Below are positions 46,816 through 57,182 of a DNA stretch of 64,000 nt, piece after piece. Under the pieces are notes generated by a model that did not search any database, had not been told where the DNA came from, and worked only from the letters and a program-made list of their open reading frames with translations. Each line of letters starts with the position of its first letter. Position 1 is the stretch's first letter. Source of the stretch: Euryodendron excelsum (lineage: Eukaryota; Streptophyta; Magnoliopsida; Ericales; Pentaphylacaceae); assembly GCA_033060915.1 (NCBI GenBank), contig CM065392.1, positions 12,422,001 through 12,486,000 on the forward strand, written 5' to 3'. The position numbers were made by a program, and so were the translations under genes.

Positions 46816-48831
46816 ACCGTAGCTCAAAATCCACATATGGTCTCCTCCTAAGACATCTCAAATTGGCTACCTAAAAATATTTAAGAAATTGTAAGCTAAT
46901 GCTTAGTGAATAACAATGATGCACGAGTATAAAAATACCATGGGCTAGCATTTATCTCTAATGTATAAAACAATAGATAAACATTTATGCATATAGAGCA
47001 TAAACTTGAAAACGTAAAAGCATAGGCTTGAAATCATAGATAACGTAAGCATTATATTGAAACATTATATCGTTTCAAAACATAATATCATAAAAAAGAG
47101 TTGCAACATATCTTTTTCGTGATAAAGCATAGCATAACTTCTTATAAGCATTTGAACATATCTTGGTTTTTGTTCTAAAACCATAAGTGTGCTACAACTC
47201 GACATATGAGCTAGGCTCTATAGTAACTCTCTTAGGTCACGCAAAGGCTCTTTAGGCCAAGGGACATCTCCCAACATATCGATAGTTTATTTCACGTCCC
47301 TTACCGTAGGACTCTCGAGTGAGTTTAAGGTCTTGCCATGAAATGACCTCGAGTTGGCACCATACATTGGAATTCTTGCATTTCATTCATTTAAACATTC
47401 TAGTCCATGGATTTGAAATCATAACATAAGTATAACTTGCATGCATTTAAAAGTATGACATTTATAATTGAGCATTAACATTCATGCATTGAAATCATAT
47501 GAAAAACATTATATGAAATGTGACTGGACTTAAAATATTGGAAAGTAATAGAGTACATAGAAGCATCAAACACAAGACCCTAATACAGCAAGAATCATAA
47601 AAGTTGAGATTTAAAACATTGATCCCTTAACATCGGTTCATTCTATGCATCTTATTCTTATCAAAAAAATGTGACTACATTCTAGCTCAATTTCACTTGA
47701 AAATAGGCTTAAAGACTTTAATTTGATAGGTCATGAGTCGAAAATACATTTCGGATGAAGAAGTTTTGTCCCATAAAAAATGGACTAAAATTCTGAAGAG
47801 CAATGAAGTTGATAGAAATTTTAGGTCAAATTTAAAATTCAATATCTCCTAATATATAAAAAATTAGAGTATAAAATTTATATGGGTACAAATTTTTATG
47901 AGTCTACTTTCCAATGCTTCAATTGGTGCATCAATCCAAGTTTTCTAGAGCAAGTTATGCCCGTTTTACTAAATAGTGTTGGAGCTATCAGACACCATGT
48001 CGTTGGGATAACCAATCCACCATTGGAACGATAGGCAAAAGTGAAAAATGCAAGTCTCTGATCATTTGAATGACCTCCCAACCATTGGAATGATAGGCAA
48101 AAGTAAAAAATACAAGTCTCTACTGTTACAACGGTCAGAACACCTACACACAGCTTTAGGGGGGGGGGGGGGGGGGGGGGGGCGTTCGTTCGCCAAGCCT
48201 TAGATTTTCAAATTCAAACTTCTCCAAACTCTACCAATACTTCTAGGATTCAAAGATTGACCCAAGACGACTACAATATCTCAAAATAAAAATAAGCTAA
48301 CAAATAAATCAAAGGGATCTATGGTTTGAATCTCTAAACCCAACATGCACAAATTTGGAGGTTTTCAACCCGAACTCCTAATCCTTCTAAGGAAGCGTAC
48401 AAACTCTCAAAATCGAGCTAATTGAGACTCAAAGGATTCACCTAATACAACTATAACATGTTCTCATACATACACACTCAAGGATTAGATTTCATACCTT
48501 TCTCTCCCAAGCTCTTCAAGTTCCAACAATGGTGATCTCGTTGTGGGGGTTAAGCTTTCCAAACTTCAATCTTCTCTTAGCTTCCTTCCTCTTGATCTTC
48601 TTCTTATTTTTCTCCTCTTCCTCTTCTATGGTAGGTGTGTGTGTGTGTATTATAGGTGTGTGTAATTAGGAGATACAAATGTAAATTAATTCCATGTGTC
48701 TCACACTAGGAGCATATGTTATAAGATGCATTATCATTGATTATCTTGACCTAAAGGCACATTAGAATAATATAGGATTTACAAAAGTTCACATTAATTC
48801 AGATAATAGAGGTTCGGGATATTACAATTAT

Positions 48832-49553
48832 GAGGTCAAAGGCCTTGGGAGAGCTTTTGCACTTGGCAAGAGTCAAACCTCTAACTTCCTTTTGGGTGGC
48901 CATGAGTTTTGGCCAACTGGACAAGCATTTAATTTCTCAAATCATCATTTATAGTTCAAACCTCAGCTTTATCTCTCCTTTGGACTAAAACAAAAAAAAA
49001 AATGGTAAAAAGGAAAATAAAATTATTTTGGCTTGTTATATGTCCTCATTTGAATAAGTTTTACTGGCTTTTCTAACTTTGTTTTTTGGGCTATGATATG
49101 AGCAAGTAGTTTATATGTGATTAGGCAATCACATTACGTCTTTAGGTTATATTTTAAGTTTTCTTTGCATTTATTTCTAAGTTCAAGCATGAAAAATATA
49201 TTAGGATGCAAGGCTAAAAATTTACATAAAGAATAAACTAGCTTTTATTCTGTCTTAGGAAAATGTGACTAAAATAGATAGCTCTTTCGATAAGTAGTCA
49301 AAATATGTAAAAATAAATAAATAAATAATTAAAGAACCTTAAAAGTGAGTGATCACGAACCCTATACAACTAGTGTACATTAAAAAAAAAAAAAAAAGAA
49401 GGTGATTACACTATACCACATTTGGATTTGAGCAAAAATACTTTCCTGTCATAAAAAAAACGTGATTTGGTTTTTTTACCAAACTGACATAAATTATGAA
49501 AGTTATTCCCCAAATAAAACATTTTTCAAAGTTATTCCAAAAATAAGGTAAAA
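48832..49553 (+). other. SINE-like repeat continuation and AT-rich host DNA
   Basis: 48832 to about 48960 seems to continue the repeat cut at 35028 (AGGCCTTGGGAGAGCTTTTGC and so on). The rest is AT-rich DNA with a poly-A run near 49381-49397 and no coding frame. Confidence 0.4.
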
Positions 49554-49660
49554 CGTGGTTTATAACCACGCTTTAGTCTTAGGCATGGTTATAAACCACA
49601 CTTTATCTTTTGCTTGGCGTACTGCAGAAATGAGTGGTTACTAACCACTCTTTTATATAA
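49554..49660. repeat. Palindrome cluster, left end of endogenous caulimovirid
   Basis: Three palindromes: CGTGGTTTATAACCACG (49554-49570), CATGGTTATAAACCACA (49584-49600) and GAGTGGTTACTAACCACTC (49632-49650). A TATATAA follows at about 49654-49660. It is directly repeated, in diverged form, at 57085-57182. Confidence 0.85.
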
Positions 49661-49849
49661 AAACCAATTCTTTTTATATGTATTTTATGGGGAATTAAAA
49701 TCTTGGACCAAAATTGATTTATCAAAATTAAATTCTTGTTCGATCATGCATAGTTGTGCACCCATTGGGGATTGTGTGGGAGAAAAGGATTGTGGATCTT
49801 GGAGGTCCTCGGAGGCCTATGTATAGATAGGTTGTGCAACCCTTGAAGT

Positions 49850-50790
49850 TCTAATAGATTCTAAATGGACTGATCTAAAAGGAATTAAAGAAGGAGGAAT
49901 AGAAGAAAAAGAACTTCTAAGCGGAAGAGATTGGAATTGTGTACTGGCAGATGAGCCAGCACCTGAAAATCTTGGTCGATTTGAATCTGTTGAAAATTTA
50001 ATGCGAACACTACCATTGGTGCTTTCATGGATGTATTCTAAACTTTTATTTTCTACAGTTGTTGAAGGAACCTTATTATCTAAAGTCCATCCTAATGGGA
50101 GATTTACATCTTCACAGCATATAGTTTTTGGAGTACTAATGTTTGAATCACTATTGGTGTAAAGAAGAAGAGTTTCTCCTTGGGGACTAGTGATCCTACA
50201 ATGTGGATGTACAAGTGTTGTTATAGCTTTGAGATGTATACAATAAATTATTGAAAACGGAATATTACTTGGTGTTAAATCATAACCAGAAGTTTTTACT
50301 TTTAATGTAAGGAATTTAAGGATACCAGTATCTTGAAGACAAACAACGTAACCTGGACAACAATCAAAGTGGACAAGACCACTATAAAGACTTGTTTCAA
50401 TGAGTCCTAGACTACTATTGATAAATGTTGTGTGTCTTTTATCTTGTAGAGTAAGAAGAATAGCAGTTTTTGACCTCTAATCCTAAGTGTAAATAATTAT
50501 ATTTTTTCTGTTTGTATTTATTGATAATGGATTGACTAAGTAATTGAATTTGTTCATTTTTTTTCAGTATAAGGAATAGTTTGTTCAATTGTTTTGATAG
50601 TATAATTGCATAAAAAATCAAAAGGTTTGATTTGGTAAACTTGGTTGACAGAAACACGAGGAGGTGTCCAGTTTAGAGAATTTTGAAAAATTTGTTCTTC
50701 GTGATTAAGAATAGTTGAGTCATTACTACTATAAGATTGTCGGGATATAAAAGCCATAGTTCTAGATAAACGGTTCATTAGGAAAACCAA
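49850..50790 (-). pseudogene. Caulimovirid movement protein remnant (30K family)
   Basis: The frame opens near 50790 (an internal Met at 50754 is also possible). It reads LNWTPPRVSVNQVYQI, then shifts frame around 50550. Between about 50440 and 50235 it carries NSSLGLIETSLYSGLVHFD, CPGYVVCLQD and KVKTSGYDL, which fit the core of 30K-family movement proteins. Further on, NGSVRINF resembles the C-terminal part. These proteins move virus between cells through plasmodesmata. This copy has frameshifts and stops and cannot be complete. The call rests on pattern recognition without alignment. Confidence 0.6.
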
Positions 50791-51770
50791 TTGTTCAATA
50801 GTAAAATATTTATGTCAAAATTATAAATCAGATTACAACCTATGGGATGAACTAGATTTACTCTAGCCGGTCAACGACTTATGCCTACTGCCTTAACCTT
50901 GGGACTTACAACGGCTACGCGAATAGTTGGTTTACAGGTTCGTCATTATACAACACAAAATAAATACTTTGATGAAAAGCAAGTAGTTAAACTAATAAAC
51001 TATTTAAAAGGAGCATGGCTCTGAATAATTGAAATGATTAAAGATTGGAAGAAGAACAACCAGTTGTATTGAAATAAGGAAACCATTGTCAACATCTTAT
51101 AGGCACATCCTAGAGGGATAACAAAACCAGGCGTGACTTGGGTAAATTAAGATTACAATTAAAAATTAAAAACATAAATATTGAAAAGATTGCACGATTA
51201 CCTAGAGAGCTGAGCTACTGGAGATTTGATATTTGAAACTAAATACAGAGATTGAATACAAGAGAATTCTAGAGAGAGAGAGAGAGAGAGAAACTTGGCT
51301 TTTGAATTGGCCTATCTCAAAACATGGACCTTGACCTTGACCTTGACCTTGTCGGTCACCGACAGTTGATTTGTCTCTTACTGTGAATAGTAAAAAAGTT
51401 AAAATTACTATAGCACTTTTGTCTTTTTATGGGAAAATGGTACTGCGGCCACCAAAAGTAAATTAATTTGCTACTGCCGGGACTGACGGCTTTTGGATTT
51501 TGTTTGGACTGGGGAGAAGATGCCATTACAATCATATTCATTATCTTGTGCAAGGTTAGTAGAGGAGACCTTGGAATCTTGCTCTAGATTTGCTGGAAAT
51601 TAATCATCATCATTTTTAGAAAGGGATGATAGTGTCTCCATTAATTGTTGACGAAGTTCCTTCTTGGTCTTGGTTGTTGCTAATTTGGATAAATTCTGGC
51701 TCTTGTTAAGTAAGAACTGAGGATTTGCATCTGTAGAAATTGCTAGATGGGCTTGGAAGAATTTATAAAT
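50791..51770 (-). other. Putative viral intergenic/leader region
   Basis: There is no credible coding frame between the second viral ORF and the movement protein. It contains a GA microsatellite (about 51271-51292) and TTGACC repeats near 51330-51350, which may be later additions. By position it should hold the promoter, leader and primer site. I searched for a TGGTATCAGAGC-like site on the minus strand and did not find one. Confidence 0.4.
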
Positions 51771-51773
51771 AGT

Positions 51774-52714
51774 TTAAGGGGTAACACTTTGTTTCCAATT
51801 GTCCCACCATTTAACTTGAAAGGTTTGAGCAAGGTAGGGAAAGGAGTCTTGAGAAGTAATAGTACAATTCCAAGAACAAATCCATGGAGTAGAAAATTGG
51901 GCTAGAAAAAGTAAAATTGTGAAAAGTTTGGAGAGGAATCGATTGGGTTTGATTTTGTCTTGATAAATGAGGGTAGCTTCTTGAATAGAGGGTGGAAAGA
52001 TTTGAGTAACAGCGCCAAAATGAAACCACCAGTCATAAAACCAGTTAGGAAATTCTAAGGAAAAATCATTTTGGAAAGTAAACATCCAGGAATGGCTGAA
52101 TGTGGAGTTTTGAAAGAAGAAGATGTTAAATCAAGCATGTTGATAATCATAGTAATTGAATGTAGGTGGATTAAAAGATTTAGAAAATCTTCTAAATTGA
52201 TAAGGATGGGTACCCCATTGTTCAAGGGTTAGAATTTTGGTAATATAAACAGTGGAGTAAGCAATTTGGGAATTTCAAGGATTGGAATGTTTTTTTTGAG
52301 GCTAATGAAATCATTATCTAAGAGAATAAATTCATAGAATTGTTAAGTGTGAATTGGAGAGAGTTGAAGAAAATGTGTGTTGGGAAAAAACACTCTAGGA
52401 AAAATTTCAAATGGATCCTCAAACCACGTTTGTTTTCCTAAAAGATTAGTAGATTATTCGCATTTGGTTTTGAGAAAATATTTTGATTTGGGAGTGGGGT
52501 TAAAGACCGCCACTTGAGAAGGAGTAGGGTTCGAGACCACCACTTGTTGGGAAGGACGAGTTGTCATTTGCTGTGAGTCTGTAACCACGGTTGGGGTGAT
52601 CGTCTTGGTATAAGTTTGGGAAAGTTGTTGAGATTGTTCAATAAGAGTTTGATTGTACCAGCCACGTGCTGCAGGTGGAAGGGATTGGAGTGGTTGAACT
52701 GGGATTGGTTTCAT
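51774..52714 (-). pseudogene. Second viral ORF-like remnant of unknown function
   Basis: Two minus-strand fragments, 52714-52454 and 52085-51774, follow the RT/RNase H region. The first is Pro/Gln/Thr-rich (for example LIEQSQQLSQTYTKT). The second is rich in aromatic residues (FPNWFYDWWFHFG, VKWWDNWK). Similar aromatic-rich sequence is, in my memory, found in plant endogenous pararetrovirus polyproteins, but I cannot assign a role. They could be one ORF broken by indels between 52085 and 52454. Confidence 0.4.
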
Positions 52715-52772
52715 GGTATAAGAAGATTTAGACTAAGGTTGAGTCTAAGGTTTGGCTGGGGCCTTGCCCGTA

Positions 52773-54305
52773 TCATGAGCTGATTTTGGGGGCATGGTGA
52801 GAGTCTCTCTGTAAGAATTCTTGAGTAAGAAAATCTGGGATAGAATTCTTAGTACCTTTAATATAAGTAATTTTGAAATAAAAGACAGAAACGATAGCTT
52901 GCAATCGAGCAAAAATTTGTTTAGAAGCTATATTTTTAACATCTTTTAAAATGATATTTTTTGTAGCTTGACAATCAACAAGAAGTAAAAATTCTTGATT
53001 TAATAAATCACTTTGAAATTTAGAAATACATAAAACAATAGCCAAAATTTCTTTTTTGATAGTACTATAATTTTTTTGAGTAGGGTTCCAAGTACCTGAA
53101 ATAAACCTAATCAGTTCTTTATTATTGAGGACTTGTTTTAGAATACCGCTATAACCTACATCGGAGGCATCGGTTTCAACTATTTTGAAGGTGTTGGGAT
53201 TTGCTAAATTTAGATAAGGAAGGGTCTGGACATACTGTTTAAGTGTTTTGACGATTTTGGTATGCTCACTAGACCAGGCAGGAGGATCCTTTTTAAGATG
53301 TTGCCTTAATGGAGCAGCAATCTGGCTTAAATTTGGGTAAAATTTAGAGACATGGTTGAGACTACCTAAAAAGCATTGTAATTGATTTTTGTCTTTAATT
53401 TCATTAGGAAACTTATTAGCAAATTGAAGAAATCTTTTGATTGGGGTAATGATACTTTGGAAAATGTAATGACCTGAGAAGCGGACACGTGTTTGAAAAA
53501 GGCTAATTTTCTTGGCTAAAAGAACTAGACCATTGTGTTTAACAATATTAAAAAATAAATGAAGATGTTGCCAATGTTGGACAATAAAGTTGGAAAAAAT
53601 TAGAACATCATCAATAAAAACAATTGAAAATTGGGAATAAGGATTGAAAATATCATTCATAATTTTTTGAAATTCACTTGAGCATTTTTCAATCCAAATG
53701 GCATTACGTTCCATTCATAATGGCCAAATGGTAAACTAAAAGCAATTTTGTACCGATCTTGTTTAGCAATTTGTATTTGCCAAAAACTAGATTTCATGTC
53801 AAATTTTAAAAATACTTTGACATGGCAAAGACGTTGAAGAAGATCTTTCTTGTTAATAATAGGATACCTAATCCATTGAAGAGAATCATTAAGAGGTTTG
53901 TAGTTAATGACTAACTAAGGAGCTCCACGTTCAATTTCAGCATTTTTATGAACATAAAAGCAGCATAGCTCCATGGAGAGCAACTATGGCACATTAATTT
54001 TTTGTCAAGAAGATCTTGGAATTTTTTTTTTTTTTGCAATATTCAAAAATTTTGTGGTTCATTTGGATCAGACAAGCTTTGGTAGGAATTTGTTTTTCAA
54101 AGAAGTCGGAAGAATAAGGTAAGGTAACTACATGTTTGTATCGAGACCAAAAAACATTGGGTAAATCAAAACATACCTCTTGTTGTAATTTAGTTAAAAA
54201 TTTAGTGATAGCTAATTGTACAGTTCCATCTTGTAAAATGTGTTCGATTTGTTTGTAAGTTTTTTCTTCTTTGAGAAATAATAAATGTTTTTCTTTACGA
54301 ATCAT
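52773..54305 (-). pseudogene. Caulimovirid reverse transcriptase / RNase H remnant
   Basis: The longest frame (53714-52773, 313 codons) contains the RT catalytic FIDD (residues 33-36, about 53618-53607), then IVKHNGLVLLAKKI. The RNase H domain follows with VETDASDVGYSGILK (Asp182), Glu222, Asp247 and Asp294 at the expected catalytic spacing. The first dozen residues of that frame do not fit RT, which marks a frameshift near 53690. Upstream, 54305-53994 gives the linker before RT (PYSSDFFEKQIPTKA). The RT fingers are broken between 53990 and 53720 by a stop and shifts. The family call rests on the RNase H style and on KGTKNSIPDFLTQEF. The enzyme would copy pregenomic RNA to DNA; this copy is non-functional. 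Confidence 0.82.
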
Positions 54306-54379
54306 AATGTTGATTGTATGATGAGAAATGGCAAGATTTTTAAGAGCATTTAGGTCTTTGGTACGAGGAGGATAGATAA

Positions 54380-54760
54380 AAGGAAATGTAACTTTCTTAT
54401 TTTTAAGGGTAGAATGAATACCTTCAGCGGTAACTCAAAAAGATTGGAGAAGACTGAAAAAAAGAGTGCCTAAGATGACTTCTTGTGAGGGGTTTTTAAC
54501 AAGAACAAAAGGAGTTTTGAGACAGACATTGTTGTTGCAAATATGAGCATTGGAAAGTTTATATTGTATTTAAAGAGAGGTGCCACCAGCAGCAGAAAGA
54601 CGTTCTCTAGTTTTTTCAAAATATTTGGTTGGGATCAAGCTTTCTTTTATACAATTGAGGTTAGCTTCAGAATAAAAAAAAGCAATGGTTTCAAAACGAA
54701 ATTCTTTGTTAATAATAAAAGTAATCTTAACATTCCATTTCTAATAAGAGATTTGAGAAA
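54380..54760 (-). pseudogene. Caulimovirid aspartic protease remnant
   Basis: Just upstream of the RT fragments, the minus strand reads ANLNCIKESLIPTKYF and later NPSQEVILGTLFF, which fit the N- and C-terminal parts of a retropepsin-like domain. At the active-site position (about 54665-54676) the sequence is YSEA where D-S/T-G-A is expected, so the catalytic Asp and Gly are both gone. An internal stop also occurs. It would have processed the viral polyprotein. Confidence 0.55.
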
Positions 54761-55188
54761 GTAAGAAAATATCCTGAGAGTTAGTTTTAGGAGGAACAAA
54801 GGTACTAGGAGAAGAATGTTAGAGAAGTAAAACCTGATTTTTGAGATTGTTAAAATTAATTTTGGAAATATTGTGTTCGAGTTTTAAATATCTTAATTCC
54901 TTTTTTACTAAGTTGATTTCAGTTTGTAAATATTGGATAGTAAGAGGGGAAGGTTTTGGAGGTTGATCAAAACATTTGAAAATGTCACTAAGATTATAAG
55001 AATTATTAAGAAGTAAATTATCTTATTGGGGTTTTCCTACAGAGGTTAGGCTTTGTTTAAGTTGGAGTAAATAATCCTTTTTGACTTGTGGATCCGTAAT
55101 TGTCTATGATGTCAAGAAGTAGTTCTTATTCTTTGGTGATGACATTAATGGTATAGGTAGTTGGACATTGGCAATTAGTTTTAATGAC

Positions 55189-57068
55189 TTATTCTGAATC
55201 GTGGGAGGAAGGAGAAGTGTGATGGCCATCAGAAGATGATTGAGAAGTAATTTCATCTAGTTGTAATTCTTCATCAGACATTAATTGTTGATCAAACGTA
55301 TCAGAATTTAGGAATAATTGCATAAGTTGTTGCTTGAGTGTGTCATCAATTTCTAAAGAACTAATTTTTTTATTCATGTAGCATTGATTTTTGTAATGGC
55401 CAACTTTACTACATTTGTAGCAAGTAGGGACTTTTCGTGAGTGTTTAGAAACATGTTTAGGTTTTGAATGAGAAGATTTAATAGTTTGTTGTGGTTAAGG
55501 TTTTTGATAATAAATATTGGAGCTAGGTTTTGGTCAACAAAAGAATCTTCGTACAGATGTAGTGCGATTTTTTTGACGAAAAGGGGGTATTATGTGAGAA
55601 TTATTAGGGAAACCACATTGTTGACAAAACGTGCCTAGTTCTTTTTTTGAAAGTGGCTAAGTCTTTTTGCAGTTGTCAGTTTACTTTGAAGTTGATGTAG
55701 ATTTCTAAACCTTGTGTTGTGATAGCATTGACGAAATCACCATAAGTGAGTTGTTCGTAAGGGACGACACCATTGTTGTTTTTCTTAAGTTTATCTTTGA
55801 CCTTTTACGAGAAGAGTTTGGGAAGACCATCTAGGAATTTTTTTTTCAGTGAGTTTGGCGACAATCATCTCGCATCATAACATTGGTTAGGAAAGCATCT
55901 TTGTACCAATGAAAGTCTTGGAGTTTAGGACAATGGAGGTTATTGAGAATTTCAAAAGTTATAGCTTGAACTTTGGAAGGTTTGCCTAAAACATGTTTGG
56001 ATATGGAGAAGATGAGAGTACTAACAACATCTTCTATGATTTGATTATATTCAGATTTAATGGGAGTGCCATTTCAATCTGTTTTGATGATAGTAAGAAT
56101 TTGAGTACGCTCAACAGAGGTGAGGAAATGATCCCACCATCCTTTAAAGTGGCTAGTGAAACCAGCTATTAAGGCTTGGGCAACAGCATAATATGAAGAT
56201 TGTTGTTTAGTTTTATAGGCTAAAGCTACTATTGTCATTTCTTGAAGTTTATTGAGAATATTGTAATCGGTCATACCGTCAAAATTGCATTAATAAATTG
56301 TACAACTATGATAAGCAGCTTGAGTAAATTGATTTTGTTTTTCAAATTACATATCAGGGAGTGTGGGTCGTGGGTTATAATTCTTGGAATTATTATTTTC
56401 ATATCGATTTTGAAAATTTTATTTTTGTTTTTAAGTAGTGGCATTAAGCTCCAATAATTTAGATTCATTCATGGTTTGTTCAATCCCATCAATGTCAGAA
56501 AGAGTTGGTTGAGACAAAGTGTGAATAGTATGGGCTTTAGAGGAGGGTTCAGCAGTGTCAGGTGCAGTGACTACGCAGAGAACATGTTCTAGTTGTGCAA
56601 ATTTGTGATCAATTTGAGAAGAAAAGTCTTGATCAGTTAATTCGTATTGAAGATGTTGAGGGACTTCATGTGGTTTAAATAAAGGGTTTCAATAATGGTG
56701 AGTGTAGTTAATTGTTCTTTATGAACTAAATTTTTGACACGATCTAATTGATGACCTATAGTGTTTAAGTGTTTGATTTGTAAAGTTATTTTATTGCATA
56801 ATTTTAGAAATATCTTTGGCATGAAGTGGTGTTGAATCATTTTTAAGCTTAAATGGAGAAGCAATAATAATATTAGATTGATGTTGAATATGAATTTCTT
56901 CCATAAGAGGATGAATGGAGGTTTTGATAACATTGTTAAAGGTAACTCATTGTTGTTCAGAATTAGTAATAACATTAAGTTAATAAGAAGAAATGTAGTA
57001 ACTTTCAAACTATTTAAAGAAACTAAGATGAATTTTATGTTTTTTAACAAATTGATAAAATTCTTCAC
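55189..57068 (-). pseudogene. Caulimovirid capsid region with CCHC zinc knuckle, decayed
   Basis: In minus-strand order: a poorly preserved N-terminal region (57068 to about 56300), then MTDYNILNKLQEMTIVALA and GWWDHFLTSVERTQIL (56274-56074). Further decayed frames follow, then a CX2CX4HX4C zinc knuckle, CYKCSKVGHYKNQC, at 55422-55381. After it comes an acidic Ser-rich tail (SDEELQLDEITSQSSSDG, 55310-55240). Capsid proteins of this family carry one such knuckle for RNA binding. Stops occur about every 50-70 codons. The frame listed on this strand at 56637-57068 is very Leu/Ile-rich and probably the wrong phase. Confidence 0.65.
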
Positions 57069-57084
57069 GCATAGGGATTAGAAA

Positions 57085-57182
57085 GAGTGGTTAGTAACCA
57101 CATTTTGTAGAACTTTTGACTGGCGCATTAGAAATGAGTGGTTGCTAGCCACTCTTTCTATAAAAGAGTGGTTAGCAACCAC
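57085..57182. repeat. Palindrome cluster, right end of endogenous caulimovirid
   Basis: Palindromes GAGTGGTTAGTAACCACA (57085-57102), GAGTGGTTGCTAGCCACTC (57136-57154) and GAGTGGTTAGCAACCACA (57166-57182). TTTTATAG on the minus strand (57158-57165) lies between the last two. Together with CATTTCT...GCGCCAGTCAAAAG it is a direct, diverged copy of the left end. Confidence 0.85.

Larger units (their letters stand above)
35034..48826 (-). mobile_element. Ty3 chromovirus (Tekay/Del type), complete but decayed, with nested solo LTR
   Basis: A minus-strand element has its 3' LTR at 35034-37321 and its 5' LTR at 41882-48826; the latter contains a 4.6-kb insertion. The PBS is at 41871-41878 and beyond, and a polypurine tract sits next to the 3' LTR. 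It is flanked by perfect 5-bp duplications ATTAT at 35029-35033 and 48827-48831. Without the nested LTR it is about 9.2 kb, with LTRs of about 2.3 kb. Its gag-pol is on the minus strand in the order gag, protease, RT, RNase H, integrase, C-terminal chromodomain-like segment. The C-terminal region resembles that of Tekay/Del chromoviruses. There are many stops and frameshifts. Confidence 0.88.
41882..48826 (-). mobile_element. 5' LTR of the chromovirus (split by a solo LTR)
   Basis: It reads TGTAATATCCCGAACC from 48826 and ends GGGCGTGACA at 41882. It is interrupted at 42191-46820 by an Ogre-like solo LTR; removing that leaves about 2.3 kb, matching the other LTR. A 24-base G run at 48159-48182 is absent from the left LTR. 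Confidence 0.85.
49554..57182 (-). mobile_element. Endogenous caulimovirid (plant pararetrovirus), decayed, about one genome unit
   Basis: The minus strand carries, in circular order, movement protein, capsid with zinc knuckle, protease, and RT/RNase H. That is the usual order for Caulimoviridae. The linear insert is opened between movement protein and capsid. Both ends share a directly repeated segment containing GAGTGGTTA...TAACCACTC palindromes and CATTTCT...CGCCA; matching points at 49631 and 57135 are 7504 bp apart, a plausible genome length for this family. No integrase is expected and none is seen. All coding parts have stops or frameshifts, so this is a fossil. The genus is uncertain; a petuvirus- or florendovirus-like group seems nearest. 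Confidence 0.82.

Noticed and set aside
50791..51770. Viral tRNA-Met primer site
   Set aside because: No TGGTATCAGAGC-like sequence was found on the minus strand where the leader should be. Either it is lost or it lies elsewhere.
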